From Actinidia chinensis (taxonomy: Eukaryota > Streptophyta > Magnoliopsida > Ericales > Actinidiaceae), in assembly GCA_009663005.1 (NCBI GenBank), contig VIGQ01001926.1:1-17500 (forward strand): a stretch of DNA of 17,500 bases, given 5' to 3'. Under the pieces are notes generated by a model that made no database searches, was not told the origin of the DNA, and saw nothing but the letters and a program-made list of their open reading frames with translations. Of this stretch, positions 8,178 to 17,052 are shown in pieces. A program made the position numbers and the translations under genes. Each line of letters begins with the position of its first letter. The stretch's first letter is position 1.

Positions 8178-8675
8178 TAACGTGATTGGGTAGCTTGCCT
8201 TTTTCTTTAAGCATTTGTATGATCTCTGCAGAATAACCATAGTTTTTTCTGTCTTGTTTTTTTTCCCCCTTCTCCTCTGTCTTTTTGTTCTCGGGCCTTT
8301 CTGTTCACGAGCACTTTGTTACCTTTCTAACTATTTATATTTGTGATGCGTTTTTTTTTCTGAGCTAACATTTTTTTTATGGTGTGGCATTCAAGATGCT
8401 TCCCTAGCCCGTGAACTTTTTGCAAGTGATTTTGCACATAACCTCATGTTCTCTACTTTGAAGTAATCATATGTTTTAACAAAACAGATTGCAATTATCC
8501 ATAATGAAAAATTCTTACAACGTTTCATAAAAACTGGTTTGCTTCAACCACATATCCTTTGTTCTGCAGCCTATACTATCACATATATCAAACTGCACAC
8601 CCACCACCCCGTCGGCATTCGTTTTGTGGTGTTCAATTAGAAAAAAAATGAACCAAAGACCTCGGTATTTTTTTT

Positions 8676-9778
8676 ATTCAAGGAATGTAAAATTAATTAA
8701 TACCTCAATACTCATTTTTTTACCAGAATTTTGTCGAAGAATGATCCATGAATATTATTAGCTTCTGGTCTTATTCTAGTACACTTGTCAGAAAATGAAC
8801 CACATCATCAATGGAATTGGATTGACTTTTCGTGTATGTATAAAATGAACGCGTCAACTACCTCGAATGAATCTTTATATATGACCATTCAACTTGCATT
8901 ATATGATTTCATTGTTGGTTTTTTGTGTAATTAATTGCTTTTTTTTTTGTGGGTTTTTAAACCCCCCGCCTCCCAAAGTTTATTTGTACGTAGCTGGAAC
9001 TCCGGTTGGTGCCATGTGTTAGATTCTGATAGGATGTCGTCTAATCTCATCCTATTAAGTCATCGAACACATAGCATGCATACTATAAATACCGTCCAGC
9101 ACAAGTCAAACGTATACCTAAGTCTAAAAGGCACGAGTCATAACGTCAAAAATAACGTGCTCTAAAGATGTGCCCATTTGAAGATTGTCGGCCAGTGGTG
9201 GTTTCATTTCTGACCCAGACAACGAACGTGTGTATTTTTCTTTCAACCCTCAATCACCACTTTTTTCATAATTGGATAACGTAGTTTGATGTAACAACAG
9301 GAGGACAGATGGTTAGTATTATGATTATGAACAAATATTGAAGATTAAGTGGTGCCTTGGTATGTCATCATAATATTGTGTGTGGTTATTTGGTAATTTT
9401 ATGATCCAGGGTTTTGAAGAGTCTATATGCCAGGTCTTTCAAAGAAAGGAGGTCAAGATGTAAGAAACCTTGGGTTTGTTAGAGCTGTGGATCCATGCAT
9501 CTCTTCCCCTTTCCCCCTTCTTTTCTTCTCCTCGTGGATTCAAGGCCCCCTAGAAGTTTTGATATTTCCTTCCCCCCATTCCTTTTCCCTCGATTTTCTT
9601 GGATTTCCAGGGCCCCTCGTAAACTCTATGGTTTCTCTCCCTCTCCCCTTTTTTATCTCTCTATATCCCCTTAATTTCCTTCCTGTCAGATCACTCAAAT
9701 TATAATTTACTGTCCGATATACTCAATAATTAATATAATTGACTGCAATTAGTAGTTTTATGGGTCGTTATTTTCCAG
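8676..9778. other. unassigned DNA between the PEX10 remnant and the chromovirus
   Basis: No PEX10 RING exon or other gene is recognised. It holds an imperfect inverted repeat at 9014-9072 and a pyrimidine-rich tract at about 9495-9690 (many TCTCCC, CCCCTT words). The last part leads into a splice-acceptor-like T-rich stretch ending TTTTCCAG at 9779. Confidence 0.5.
9014..9072. repeat. imperfect inverted repeat (hairpin-forming)
   Basis: ATGTGTTAGATTCTGATAGG (from 9014) pairs with the reverse complement of CCTATTAAGTCATCGAACAC (ending near 9070), with a few mismatches and a one- or two-base offset. The loop is short. No known family is implied. Confidence 0.5.
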
Positions 9779-9840
9779 GTTTTACATCAGATAGCTCTGG
9801 CTCTTCAGATTTCCATTGCATGTTTGATGCTATTGGTGAT

Positions 9841-10291
9841 TGGTGGGGACACCGGATCCAACCTCCTATTACCCTGTTTTATCTCCCAGATCCAAAAAGG
9901 CGTATCCTAGTTTCATATGCTAATAGTGGACTGTTTCACATTGGGCTAATTTAGAGTCTTTAGTGAAGCTTATTTTAATTTGAGTTATTTGTTTTGAATT
10001 TAATTTATTTAGATTTAGGTTTATTGTTTTTGGGCTTATTGTATTTGGGCCCATTTTTTTTTCGTACTTGTTTTAGGGTGTCTATTTAAATGTGGTTTTG
10101 GTATGAATAAGACAGCTTATGATTTGAATAAAAGAAGACACGGTTTTTCTCTCCAAACCTTGATTCTGGCGGGAGCAGACTTTTCCTCCCTTCTTCGTTG
10201 ATTCGGCGGAAGCTAAACTTCCTCCTCCCATTCTAACCTTCCTGTCATTTTTACTTATTTTGATTTGTTATTTGATTGCCATCTGGCATTA
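9841..10291 (+). repeat. 5' LTR of the chromovirus
   Basis: It begins TGGTGGGGACACCGG and ends GGCATTA just before the primer binding site. It aligns with 16001-16539 over its whole length (ACACCGGA, CTCCTATTACCC, CAGATCCAA, GGCGTA, TTCGGCGGAAGC, CCCATTCTAACCTTC). A TATA-like TATTTAAAT lies at 10083-10091 and AATAAA at 10127-10132, so transcription would start near 10110-10130. It is about 90 bp shorter than the 3' LTR because of indels in both copies. Confidence 0.85.
10083..10091 (+). promoter_or_regulatory. TATA-like box of the 5' LTR
   Basis: TATTTAAAT, conserved at the matching place in the 3' LTR (16294-16302) despite the strong divergence of the two LTRs. An AATAAA follows 36 bases later in the 5' LTR. 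Confidence 0.55.
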
Positions 10292-10293
10292 AT

Positions 10294-10305
10294 TTGGTAT
10301 CATAG
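10294..10305 (+). other. primer binding site (initiator tRNA-Met type)
   Basis: TGGTATCATAGC lies two bases after the 5' LTR end. It differs at one position from the usual plant tRNA-iMet primer binding site, which has G where the ninth base here is T. It would prime minus-strand DNA synthesis. Confidence 0.8.
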
Positions 10306-11431
10306 CCGATGCGATCCCGTCCCCAAAATCTACAATCTGTTCCTCAATCAACCATCATCCGCGACCACCATTACACCCATCCTTCGCGCCCGCCCGAGTC
10401 CCCAACGCACCAATCATACTCCGGAAGACACGATTTTACTTAAATCGAACCCGATTTGGTCGAATCACCTGTTTCTAGCTCGGGTCCTTACAAGTTGTCA
10501 AAAACGACTTTTTATGCACCACTAATGCTCGTTCGACGAGAAGCGTCGGAATCATCAAAGACAGACACCATCAACCTCCGCACGCGCCACCTCCCAATCG
10601 CGCGTGAGATCTACTCTCACTCACCTCCCACGCGCCGACTGTTGAAGACGACGAGTGGCCTCACTCGCCCTATGCCACGCGCCACTCGCCTACCATGCAC
10701 AAGCGGCCGCGTCAGCTTGCCACGTCACCCTGCCACGTCAGCAGTGGTACGAAATATCATATCCATGAAAAAAAGTTCAGAATATTAGATCAGTGGACAA
10801 AGATTTTCAAAAATATCAACAGATCAAGTTGGTAAAAGTATAAAATATTCAGAATCAGTAGGTAAAAGCTCCGATATTTCGATCAAGTGGGGAAAAGTTT
10901 CAGAAATTACAAAAATCAGTATCGAGGATCTCAAAAATTCCAGTTTGGCCAATAAGTTCCTAAATTGCGATTCAGTCGTATTCCAACTCAATAATTCTAA
11001 CTCTTTCCAATTTGGTAGTATAATTTGCAAGGTCTAAACGGTATCATGGTTGTTCATTGGTGCTTGATTTCCATACTGTCCCCCCCCCCAAAAAAAAAAA
11101 TTTATTGTACCCACCCCTTGAGACCTCAATTTGTACCTGTCTTAATTATTCATTGTGGAGCTTAGTCAGTACCTGGGAACTCCATTAACTACTGTAGGTT
11201 CACGTTCCTACATCGACACTATACTACCCGCACACACTTTAGTGAATGATGCATGCTTAGTTCTCTTTTTGTTACTGCGTCAGTCTTCGGAGTCCGCTTT
11301 GTTTGTAATAATTAAAAAAAAAATTGATCTAATTAATTACGTTTCCTTATTTGTGTCTAAGTAAGGCTCGTTTTATAATGCGTTTCGTAGTGGTCGTTTC
11401 ATTTCTACAACCTGAGTCTTTTTTCCCTATC
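10306..11431 (+). other. chromovirus untranslated leader
   Basis: About 1.1 kb between the primer binding site and the gag remnant, without a recognisable coding region. It contains a GC- and CpG-rich block (about 10530-10745), a degenerate tandem repeat of about 30 bp (10789-10943), and a C-run/A-run at 11081-11100. Long leaders are common in plant gypsy elements. Confidence 0.6.
10789..10943 (+). repeat. degenerate tandem repeat, five units of about 28-34 bp
   Basis: Units start at 10789, 10823, 10854, 10882 and 10915, each with ATCAGT or ATCAAG followed by GG(A/T)AAAAG and a CAGAA/TCAAAAAT-type tail. They lie in the leader of the chromovirus. Function is unknown; packaging or promoter roles are possible for such leader repeats but not shown here. 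Confidence 0.7.
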
Positions 11432-12410
11432 ATGGAACCCCACACCAAGAGACCCTAGACCAAAAGATAGAAGACTTACGAACTATGGCCGACAGATACC
11501 GGCTTCTGTGCAACAAATTAAAGAATCGCCCCAGAAGCTGGTGGTAATGGAGCCGGTCCCATTCCAACCAATCAACCAGTACTAGAGCGCCTCCAAACTT
11601 CACCGCAATCAACCTAATAGAGATCCTATTCATCACGTTGTGAGGTTCCCACCTTTGATGGTCCCGTGATCCCAAAGCTTTCACCGATTGATCTGAGATG
11701 GATCACTTCTTTGAGTCCAGTTTTGCTAAAATAAACCCTATCGGCAGAGCTAAACTTTTTTTGGCAGAGTAATAACAATGACACAACCTCCGTAACTGAT
11801 TGGGTTGAGATGAAATAAAATCTTGAAAGAAAATATCTCCCTCAGCCTATGAAGGTGATATGCTAGACAAGTAGAACAATCTTTGTCAGGTTCCAAAACC
11901 ACCTCTCCCTAAATAAACCGATATGTTGCGCAATTTGAGGAATTCTTATCATTGTACATGAGGGAGGACGAAGAATGACCTAGTCCGTTTTCGACATGTT
12001 CTAAATGACGACCTTGGAAGAACCTTTTTCTAAACGGAAGTTGACAACCTCTACTTGACCAGGCATACCCCTTGTTTCAAACTATGAATCGTCGCAAACC
12101 TAGTTTTGGACGTCCGTTTTGGAGTCGAAACACACCCAAACCTCCTGTTACCTTACACCGTCTAGGTCAGTACCACGACGCACCTCCTCTTAGAGACGGT
12201 AAAGAAAAGGGCATTTTAGTTTCAATCTTTCGCCCCCCCCCCAGGGAGAAATCCACGCTTTCAAATGCTGAAATGCCAAGGTTTTTGGTTACAAAGCCGC
12301 CAACTGTGGCAACCGACTCTCTTTGTCACTCACAAAGGTCAGAATATGAAGGGGATGATATGGAAGAGAACTTTATGAGCCAGACTTTGGAATCTTCCCA
12401 ATTCTGACGA
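11432..12410 (+). pseudogene. chromovirus gag remnant (capsid/nucleocapsid)
   Basis: The ATG at 11432 (MEPH) is followed, after one frameshift, by ETLDQKIEDLRTMADRYRLL, a coiled-coil-like N-terminus. FEEFLSLYMREDEE (11934-11975) runs into TGA. Near the end is a broken CCHC zinc knuckle: cysteine codons at 12266 and 12274 are one base too close for the Cys-x2-Cys spacing, the histidine position is TAC (Tyr), and KAANC supplies the last cysteine at 12305-12307. In the family, gag forms the virus-like particle that packages element RNA. At least four frame changes are needed to follow it, so it is non-functional. Confidence 0.75.
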
Positions 12411-12830
12411 GAATGTAAGGGATGAGATGTACCTTAGGTGTTGTAGGTGTGCTTTGACACAGGCTAAAAGAGGACAATGATTGGAGGCGTAATGCGAGTC
12501 TTTCACACGACATCAATGCGGAGAAAAGGATTGCAAGGTCATTATAGATAGCGGGAGTGGTAATGCTGTTTTCTTCATCCACTGTCTCCCCCTTGGGTTA
12601 AAGCCAGTTCCCCATCCTAATTCCGTACCATGTCTCTTGGGTTGACACACAGCATCGTCATTTTCCATAAAGCAAAGATGTCTTGTCCCCAATTAAGATC
12701 CTTTCCTATAAGTGACAAAATTTGGTGCGATGTGGTTCCTATGGATGGAACAAAACCCCAAAAATAAAATTTTTTTTGTTGGTCGACCTTGCTCTTTGAC
12801 TGATGTCACTATTTACGGACGCCTCAAATT
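12411..12830 (+). pseudogene. chromovirus aspartic protease remnant
   Basis: KDCKVIIDSGSGNAV contains the catalytic Asp-Ser-Gly at 12547-12555, with the hydrophobic residues before it and Asn-Ala after it typical of retrotransposon proteases. Further on, after frame changes, KIWCDVVPMD (about 12720-12750) and a VGR...DVTIYGR-like segment (12778-12825) match the usual protease-to-RT linker. The protease would cleave the Gag-Pol polyprotein. The reading frame breaks after the catalytic motif. Confidence 0.75.
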
Positions 12831-13079
12831 CTTGTTCTCTTATTTTCCTTTTTGAGAACAAGCTAATCAAGCTAAACTCGCATTCAACCAAAGCCTGCAT
12901 CAAACAAAAGAAAGAAAATCCAACAAATGGTAAATACTATGAACATTATCAGTCCTAAAAGTTTCGAAAGAGAGATCATGATCATCCATTTTTATTTTGC
13001 CGTCGTGCGCCTGAGACTTCCATAGAGCGTCAAGATACGCCCTCCTGCTGAAGTAACTTCTTCCTGCAAGATTCTGAGG

Positions 13080-13960
13080 TTTTTCCCGTAGATCTCCCTG
13101 ACAATTTAACCTCCGTGCGTGACATTCAACAACGCTAATGAAATGATCTTGTTCCGGGAGCTACTCTCCCCATTTACCTCATTATTAGGATGAACCCTAG
13201 TTAAACCTGCTGAGTTGCAGCCCAGATTGGTGATCTCTTTAAAAACAGGGTTCGTTAGGGGAGAGTACGAGTTCCGTGGCCCGTGCCCCTCACTTCTCAC
13301 CCCGAAAAAAGACGGTTCCTGGAGAATGTGCGTGATAGTCGCGCCATTAATAAATCACTATCAATAACCATTTTTCCTATCCTTAGAATGAAAAAAAAAA
13401 TGATATGTTTGATCTGATGGTTTGGAGCACTGTTTTTTCCAAAATTGATCTGAAAGTGGATACCTCAAATTCGAATCCGTCCTGGGGATGAATGGAAAAC
13501 TGCCTTCAAACAAGGATGGGTTTGTACGAATGATTAGCCATGCATTCGGCCTTTTTAATGCTCTGGTACTTTCATGCGAAGTGATGACTCAAAGTACTCA
13601 GACCTTTCCATGGGTAATTCTTGGTAGTCTACTTTGTACACCTCATTTAAGTAAAATCAATGATCAACATTTTGGACGCATCTGCTCAGGTTTTGCGTCC
13701 TACACTTCAAAGAGAAAACTTTACGGCAAATCTAAAAAATTTCATTTTTCACTGATAGTGTTTGTCTTCTTATGATTCGTTGTTTCACCAAGGGCGTTTC
13801 TTCTGCTGACCCTTTCCAAAAGTCAGGCAATCGTCGATTGGCCTGAGCCAAATCTATTCATACGTTCGTAGTTTTCATGGGCTCGCTACTTTTATCGTCG
13901 TTCATTCGAGGTTTTAGCACCATCATGTCTCCCCTTCTGATTGCCTAAAGAAAAGGTGTA
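13080..13960 (+). pseudogene. chromovirus reverse transcriptase remnant
   Basis: In order: SVRDIQ then NDLVPGATLP (13111-13165); PKKDGSWRMCV (13302-13334); SRAINKS (about 13337-13357); KIDLK with the first palm aspartate (13441-13455); PGDEW and KTAFK/GFV in a shifted frame (13480-13520); then VVYF at 13624-13635, where the catalytic Asp-Asp pair that should follow is gone and the codons read Val-His. After it come AFGL-, HFF.DS- and FHGLATFYRR-like segments (13720-13895). Loss of the active-site pair makes the enzyme dead irrespective of frameshifts. Confidence 0.85.
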
Positions 13961-14059
13961 ATTCAATGGACAAATAACAAGTGCCAAAGCATTTGGGGTA
14001 TGGTTAAATAAAATATAACTGAGCACCTGTTATGCGCCCTTCCGTCCATTTTTTGAGAG

Positions 14060-14440
14060 TTTTTGAACAGTGGTTATGATGCCTTCTGGTATTGGTATAA
14101 GGTGGGGTATGGGTCAGAGCGACATCCCGTTGCTTACTTTAGTGAGAAATTTAAATGACGCTAAACAACGATACTCCACTTATGATAAAAAAATTATATG
14201 CGGTTGTTTCAAGCATTGTGCTTTTGGGAGACATTATTTACTTTCCCGCCTGAATTTGTCCTTTTTTCAGATCAAGGAAGCATTACGTTTTCTCAACTCC
14301 CAAAAGAAGTTAAATTCTCGCCATGGTCTCTGCTTGAGTTCCTTCAAGATTATACATTTGTTTTTAAAAAAACATCGTTCTGTGGTTAGAGAATAAAAGC
14401 CGCTGATTCCCTTAATCGTCGTGCATTTCTCCTTTCGCTC
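14060..14440 (+). pseudogene. chromovirus RNase H remnant
   Basis: An aspartate codon at 14078 begins the Asp-Ala-Ser-type motif, disturbed by one extra base, followed by GIGIRWGMGQ. YSTYDKKII (14172-14198) is followed by a shift, then HYLLSR, then LRFLNSQKKLNSRHG in frame (to about 14325), and LQDYTFV in another frame. This is the gypsy RNase H with its usual tail leading to integrase. It would remove the RNA strand during reverse transcription. No continuous frame remains. Confidence 0.8.
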
Positions 14441-14449
14441 TAGATGCAA

Positions 14450-15640
14450 AGGTGGTTGGATTTGAATTTTTTGAAAACGCTTAAAGAGATTTATGAAATC
14501 AAGTCCAGATTTCGCGAATTTATTTAGCCCTGAGCTCCATCCTTCCATGTCTTTGGATGATTATAAAATCATTCGCGAAGGATTCTATTTCGTCGCTACC
14601 AAGCTATGGATCCCTCGCACTTTTGTGATAGTTTCTTTAGTATGGGAGATCCATGCTGGGGGCCTTGTTGGACATTTTGGGCTGATATCGAGGAGGTAGT
14701 GCATCATTTTATTGGCCAACTCTCAAACGAGAAATGTGGCCAAAATTGTTGTCTCAATGTCGCACATGTCAAGTGGCCAAACATCGTAAGCAAATTACTG
14801 GTCCTTATACACACTTCTGTGCCAGATTGTCCTTGGCAGATGTTAGCATGGCGTTGTGTTGGGTCTTCCTCGTACCTTTCGGAATACACTCTATTTTTGT
14901 TGTTGTAGACCGTTTTTCTAAAATGGTCCATTTTATCCCAGTGCTAATCACTTCGATTCCTCTCAGTGCAAAGCTTTACTTTAGTGAAATTGTTAAGTTG
15001 TAATAGCCTTCCTAAGTCCTCGTGTTCTGATATGGATTTCGTTCATGAGTTACTTTTGGAAAACACTTTTTGCACATGGTAGGCACCAACTCAAATTCTC
15101 TACAGCCCTACCACCCGCAAATTGACGGCCAAACTGAGGTCGTCAATCTAAATCTTGGGAATCTCCTTTTGGTGCTTGGTTGGTGATAGCATAGGAATTG
15201 GATTCTTTCTTCCTACTGCTCAGTTTTTGCTTATAATGCTCTGTCAATGGTCTATGGGTATGATTCCTTTCGAAGTTGTTCAGTGTTTAAACTAGAAACC
15301 AATAGATCTGTTGCTATGTCGTCCACACACGAGGGTGTCAGAGTTTGTTCAGCCGCGTCTTTTTGCTAGAACCACATCCGAGAATTGCATGATGAGATCA
15401 GAAAAGTAATTAATGATAGTAACTTTTCAATATAAATTTCAAGCTGATTCACGTCGACGTCGTGCGAGTCCAATTAGGAGACTAGTTATGGTTCGTATTG
15501 TCCCCGATGCGGTATCCTTCTGGTACCACAGGAATTGTGGGCTCGTGTGCCTGGACCGTTTAAGTTTTGAGTGAATTGGAGCCTAATGCCATATGTTATT
15601 TGCCTTCCCCCGCTTCTGTATAAGCTCTACTTTTAATATT
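14450..15640 (+). pseudogene. chromovirus integrase remnant
   Basis: Zinc-binding N-terminus: VHH at about 14698-14706 and CRTCQVAKHRKQ at 14758-14793. Core: FVVVDRFSKMVHFIP (about 14897-14941), SD.DF with the second catalytic Asp codon at 15029-15031, and YHPQIDGQTEVVN (15109-15147) with the glutamate codon at 15136-15138. The strand region holding the first catalytic aspartate (about 14850-14885) no longer shows the motif. The C-terminal part has SRRRA- and GPFKVL/S-like segments (15460-15570). It would insert the cDNA and make the GTGAT duplication. Several frameshifts are present. Confidence 0.85.
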
Positions 15641-15769
15641 GAGGATTGATTGTTTTTTTACAGGTCATTTTGATATCCTACCGCCCATTTTCTTGACCTA
15701 CCCATGAGCCTTCAATTGATCACCCTACGACCCTCCGATCTTACACCAGCACCATTCCCTATTTCCTTC

Positions 15770-15940
15770 CCTGCACTAAGAACATATTGATGCTATTTTA
15801 GATGAGCAAATTATTTATACCAGATGGTGTGTTTCAGGCTTTTTTGGTTCGTTGGACGGTCGTCCTGCGTCTGACGACACTGGATTACTAGCGATGATTT
15901 GCAAGCAGATTGACAGAGACCTCTCGATTATTACCAGATT
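15770..15940 (+). pseudogene. chromodomain remnant at the end of pol
   Basis: EHIDAILDEQIIYTR (15780-15824), then after a shift FLVRW (15841-15855), then after another shift GRPASDDT and IT..DLQ. The pattern of an acidic start, a short strand ending in a basic residue, then FLVRW and a Gly-Arg/Pro turn matches the chromodomain that chromoviruses carry at the integrase C-terminus, used to target chromatin marked by histone methylation. It sits about 60-220 bp before the 3' LTR, as expected. Confidence 0.7.
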
Positions 15941-16000
15941 CGTCCATCGACACCCAAAAACTTTCCCCGACCGAGTCGAGCTTTCTTCACCCTGGGAGAG

Positions 16001-16539
16001 TTATGGGGACACCGGAGTCCGAACTCCTATTACCCGTGTTTATAGCCGCAGATCCAAGAAGGCGTACCATTTTTCATTATGGCATACAGTGGGACTGTTC
16101 AACTGGACCCTGATGCATAGCCCATTGGGCTAATTAGTACTTCATTGAGGCCTTATTTATTTGAATTATGTGTTGGGGGGGGGGGAGGTTGAACTTAATG
16201 TTGATTTAGGTTTAGGTTTATTGGGTATTTGGTTCTTATTGTAATTTGGGCCTCTTTATTTTTCGGGTACTTGTTTTAGGGTTAGGGTTGTCTTATTTAA
16301 ATGTGTTTTGTTATGAAGAAAGACAAGTTTATGACTTTGAATAACGAAAGACCACTGTTTTTTTTCTCCATCCCTCTCACACTTTTCTTCGATTCCTTCT
16401 TCGCATTTCTTACTGCCTCCCCTTCCCCTCTCCCATTCTTTTTTGATTTCGGCGGAAGCCAAATCTTCCCCCTCCCATTCTAACCTTCTTGTCATTGTTT
16501 ATCTTATTTTGGTTTGTTATTGATTGCCATTCGGCATCA
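16001..16539 (+). repeat. 3' LTR of the chromovirus
   Basis: It begins TTATGGGGACACCGG after the purine stretch GGGAGAG and ends CGGCATCA before GTGAT. It matches the 5' LTR in order but with many substitutions and indels, including a G-run of twelve at 16175-16186 absent from the 5' copy. A TATA-like TATTTAAAT lies at 16294-16302. The strong LTR-LTR divergence implies an old insertion or sequence errors. Confidence 0.85.
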
Positions 16540-16583
16540 GTGATCCTATTCTTGTTTGGTCTTGCAATCTCCAACAATGCTGA

Positions 16584-16612
16584 CGTAGGACAACATAAAG
16601 TTGTGTCCTACG
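16584..16612. repeat. hairpin, 11-bp stem
   Basis: CGTAGGACAAC (16584-16594) pairs with GTTGTGTCCTACG (16600-16612), perfect except for two extra bases (GT) in the right arm. It lies at the 3' boundary of the minus-strand LTR that follows. Origin unknown. Confidence 0.7.
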
Positions 16613-17001
16613 ATTTAACGATATCAAAATAGATAACGTAACCAGAATGTAGAAGGAGGGGGAAGTTTGGAGCTTTCCGCCATGAATCAAAGAAGAAGGG
16701 GAGGGAGAAGTTGGCTTCCGCCAGACTCAAAGTTGGAAGAAAGAACAAAATCGTGGTTTCTCTTTATTTCATCATAATCTGTTTTTTTTCCATTATAACA
16801 AAAAACACCCCTTAAATAGAATAAAACTAATCCTATTTGATAGCTACTAAAATTTAAAATAAGACTCCTACATACTCAAAACTCCTAATTAAAATTAAAA
16901 TTCTATTTGATAACTTCTAAAATTTAAAATAAGACTACTATATACTAAAACTCCTAATTAAATGAATTGTAATTAACTTAAAATAAAAAACAAGTGATTA
17001 C

Positions 17002-17052
<51 letters not shown>

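Larger units (their letters stand above)
6849..8675 (+). pseudogene. PEX10: PEX10 (peroxisome biogenesis factor 10) pseudogene, five decayed exons
   Basis: PEX10 is a peroxisomal membrane RING E3 ligase that ubiquitinates the import receptor PEX5 with PEX2 and PEX12. Visible pieces follow the order of the plant protein. (1) About 6849-6998: KLLGQ (6912-6926), a short frame-breaking stretch, then LTTGSGKQTLGEEYCDFTQ (6942-6998), donor GTATAT. (2) 7558-7651: VAGPYGLPPTPAR, then indels, with TAVxxYIAER-like codons split by a lost base. (3) 7767-7977: RVASSG, a shift, ITLADS, then RWKQRIIGLWLSAVRTLPS, donor GTAAGC. (4) 8396-8463: ARE and, after a shift, NLM; the donor is TA where GT is expected. 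(5) 8570-8675: LYYHI (8571-8585), an insertion of about 16 nt, then NQRPRY (8651-8668). Introns keep plausible lengths and phases, so it derives from genomic DNA, not a retrocopy. The N-terminal region and the RING finger are not found. Frameshifts plus the lost donor argue against function. Confidence 0.85.
9841..16539 (+). mobile_element. full-length decayed Ty3/gypsy chromovirus retrotransposon, about 6.7 kb
   Basis: The element has two LTRs (9841-10291 and 16001-16539), a primer binding site at 10294-10305, a purine-rich tract (GGGAGAG) just before 16001 and the target duplication GTGAT. Internal remnants run gag, protease, reverse transcriptase, RNase H, integrase, chromodomain; this domain order plus a C-terminal chromodomain defines Ty3/gypsy chromoviruses. 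All frames are broken by many small indels and stops, the RT active-site aspartates are lost, and the LTRs differ greatly from each other, so it cannot mobilise itself. The lineage within chromoviruses was not determined. Confidence 0.9.
9836..16544. repeat. target site duplication GTGAT of the chromovirus
   Basis: GTGAT occurs at 9836-9840 immediately before the 5' LTR (TGGTGGGG) and at 16540-16544 immediately after the 3' LTR (GGCATCA). A 5-bp duplication is what Ty3/gypsy integrases produce, and it shows that both LTRs belong to one insertion event. Confidence 0.85.

Noticed and set aside
8644..8670. CAAAGACCTCGG as a possible ABC1K exon (a Gln-Arg-Pro motif)
   Set aside because: Context LYYHI upstream and NQRPRY in order after the other exons fits PEX10 far better, and there is no acceptor directly before it.
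9427..9705. A 92-codon frame with many Pro, Phe and Ser residues
   Set aside because: It translates a pyrimidine-rich tract and has no recognisable domain or splice context.
14704..14931. Minus-strand frames over 14267-14931
   Set aside because: They are antisense to the RNase H and integrase remnants, which explain the sequence on the + strand.
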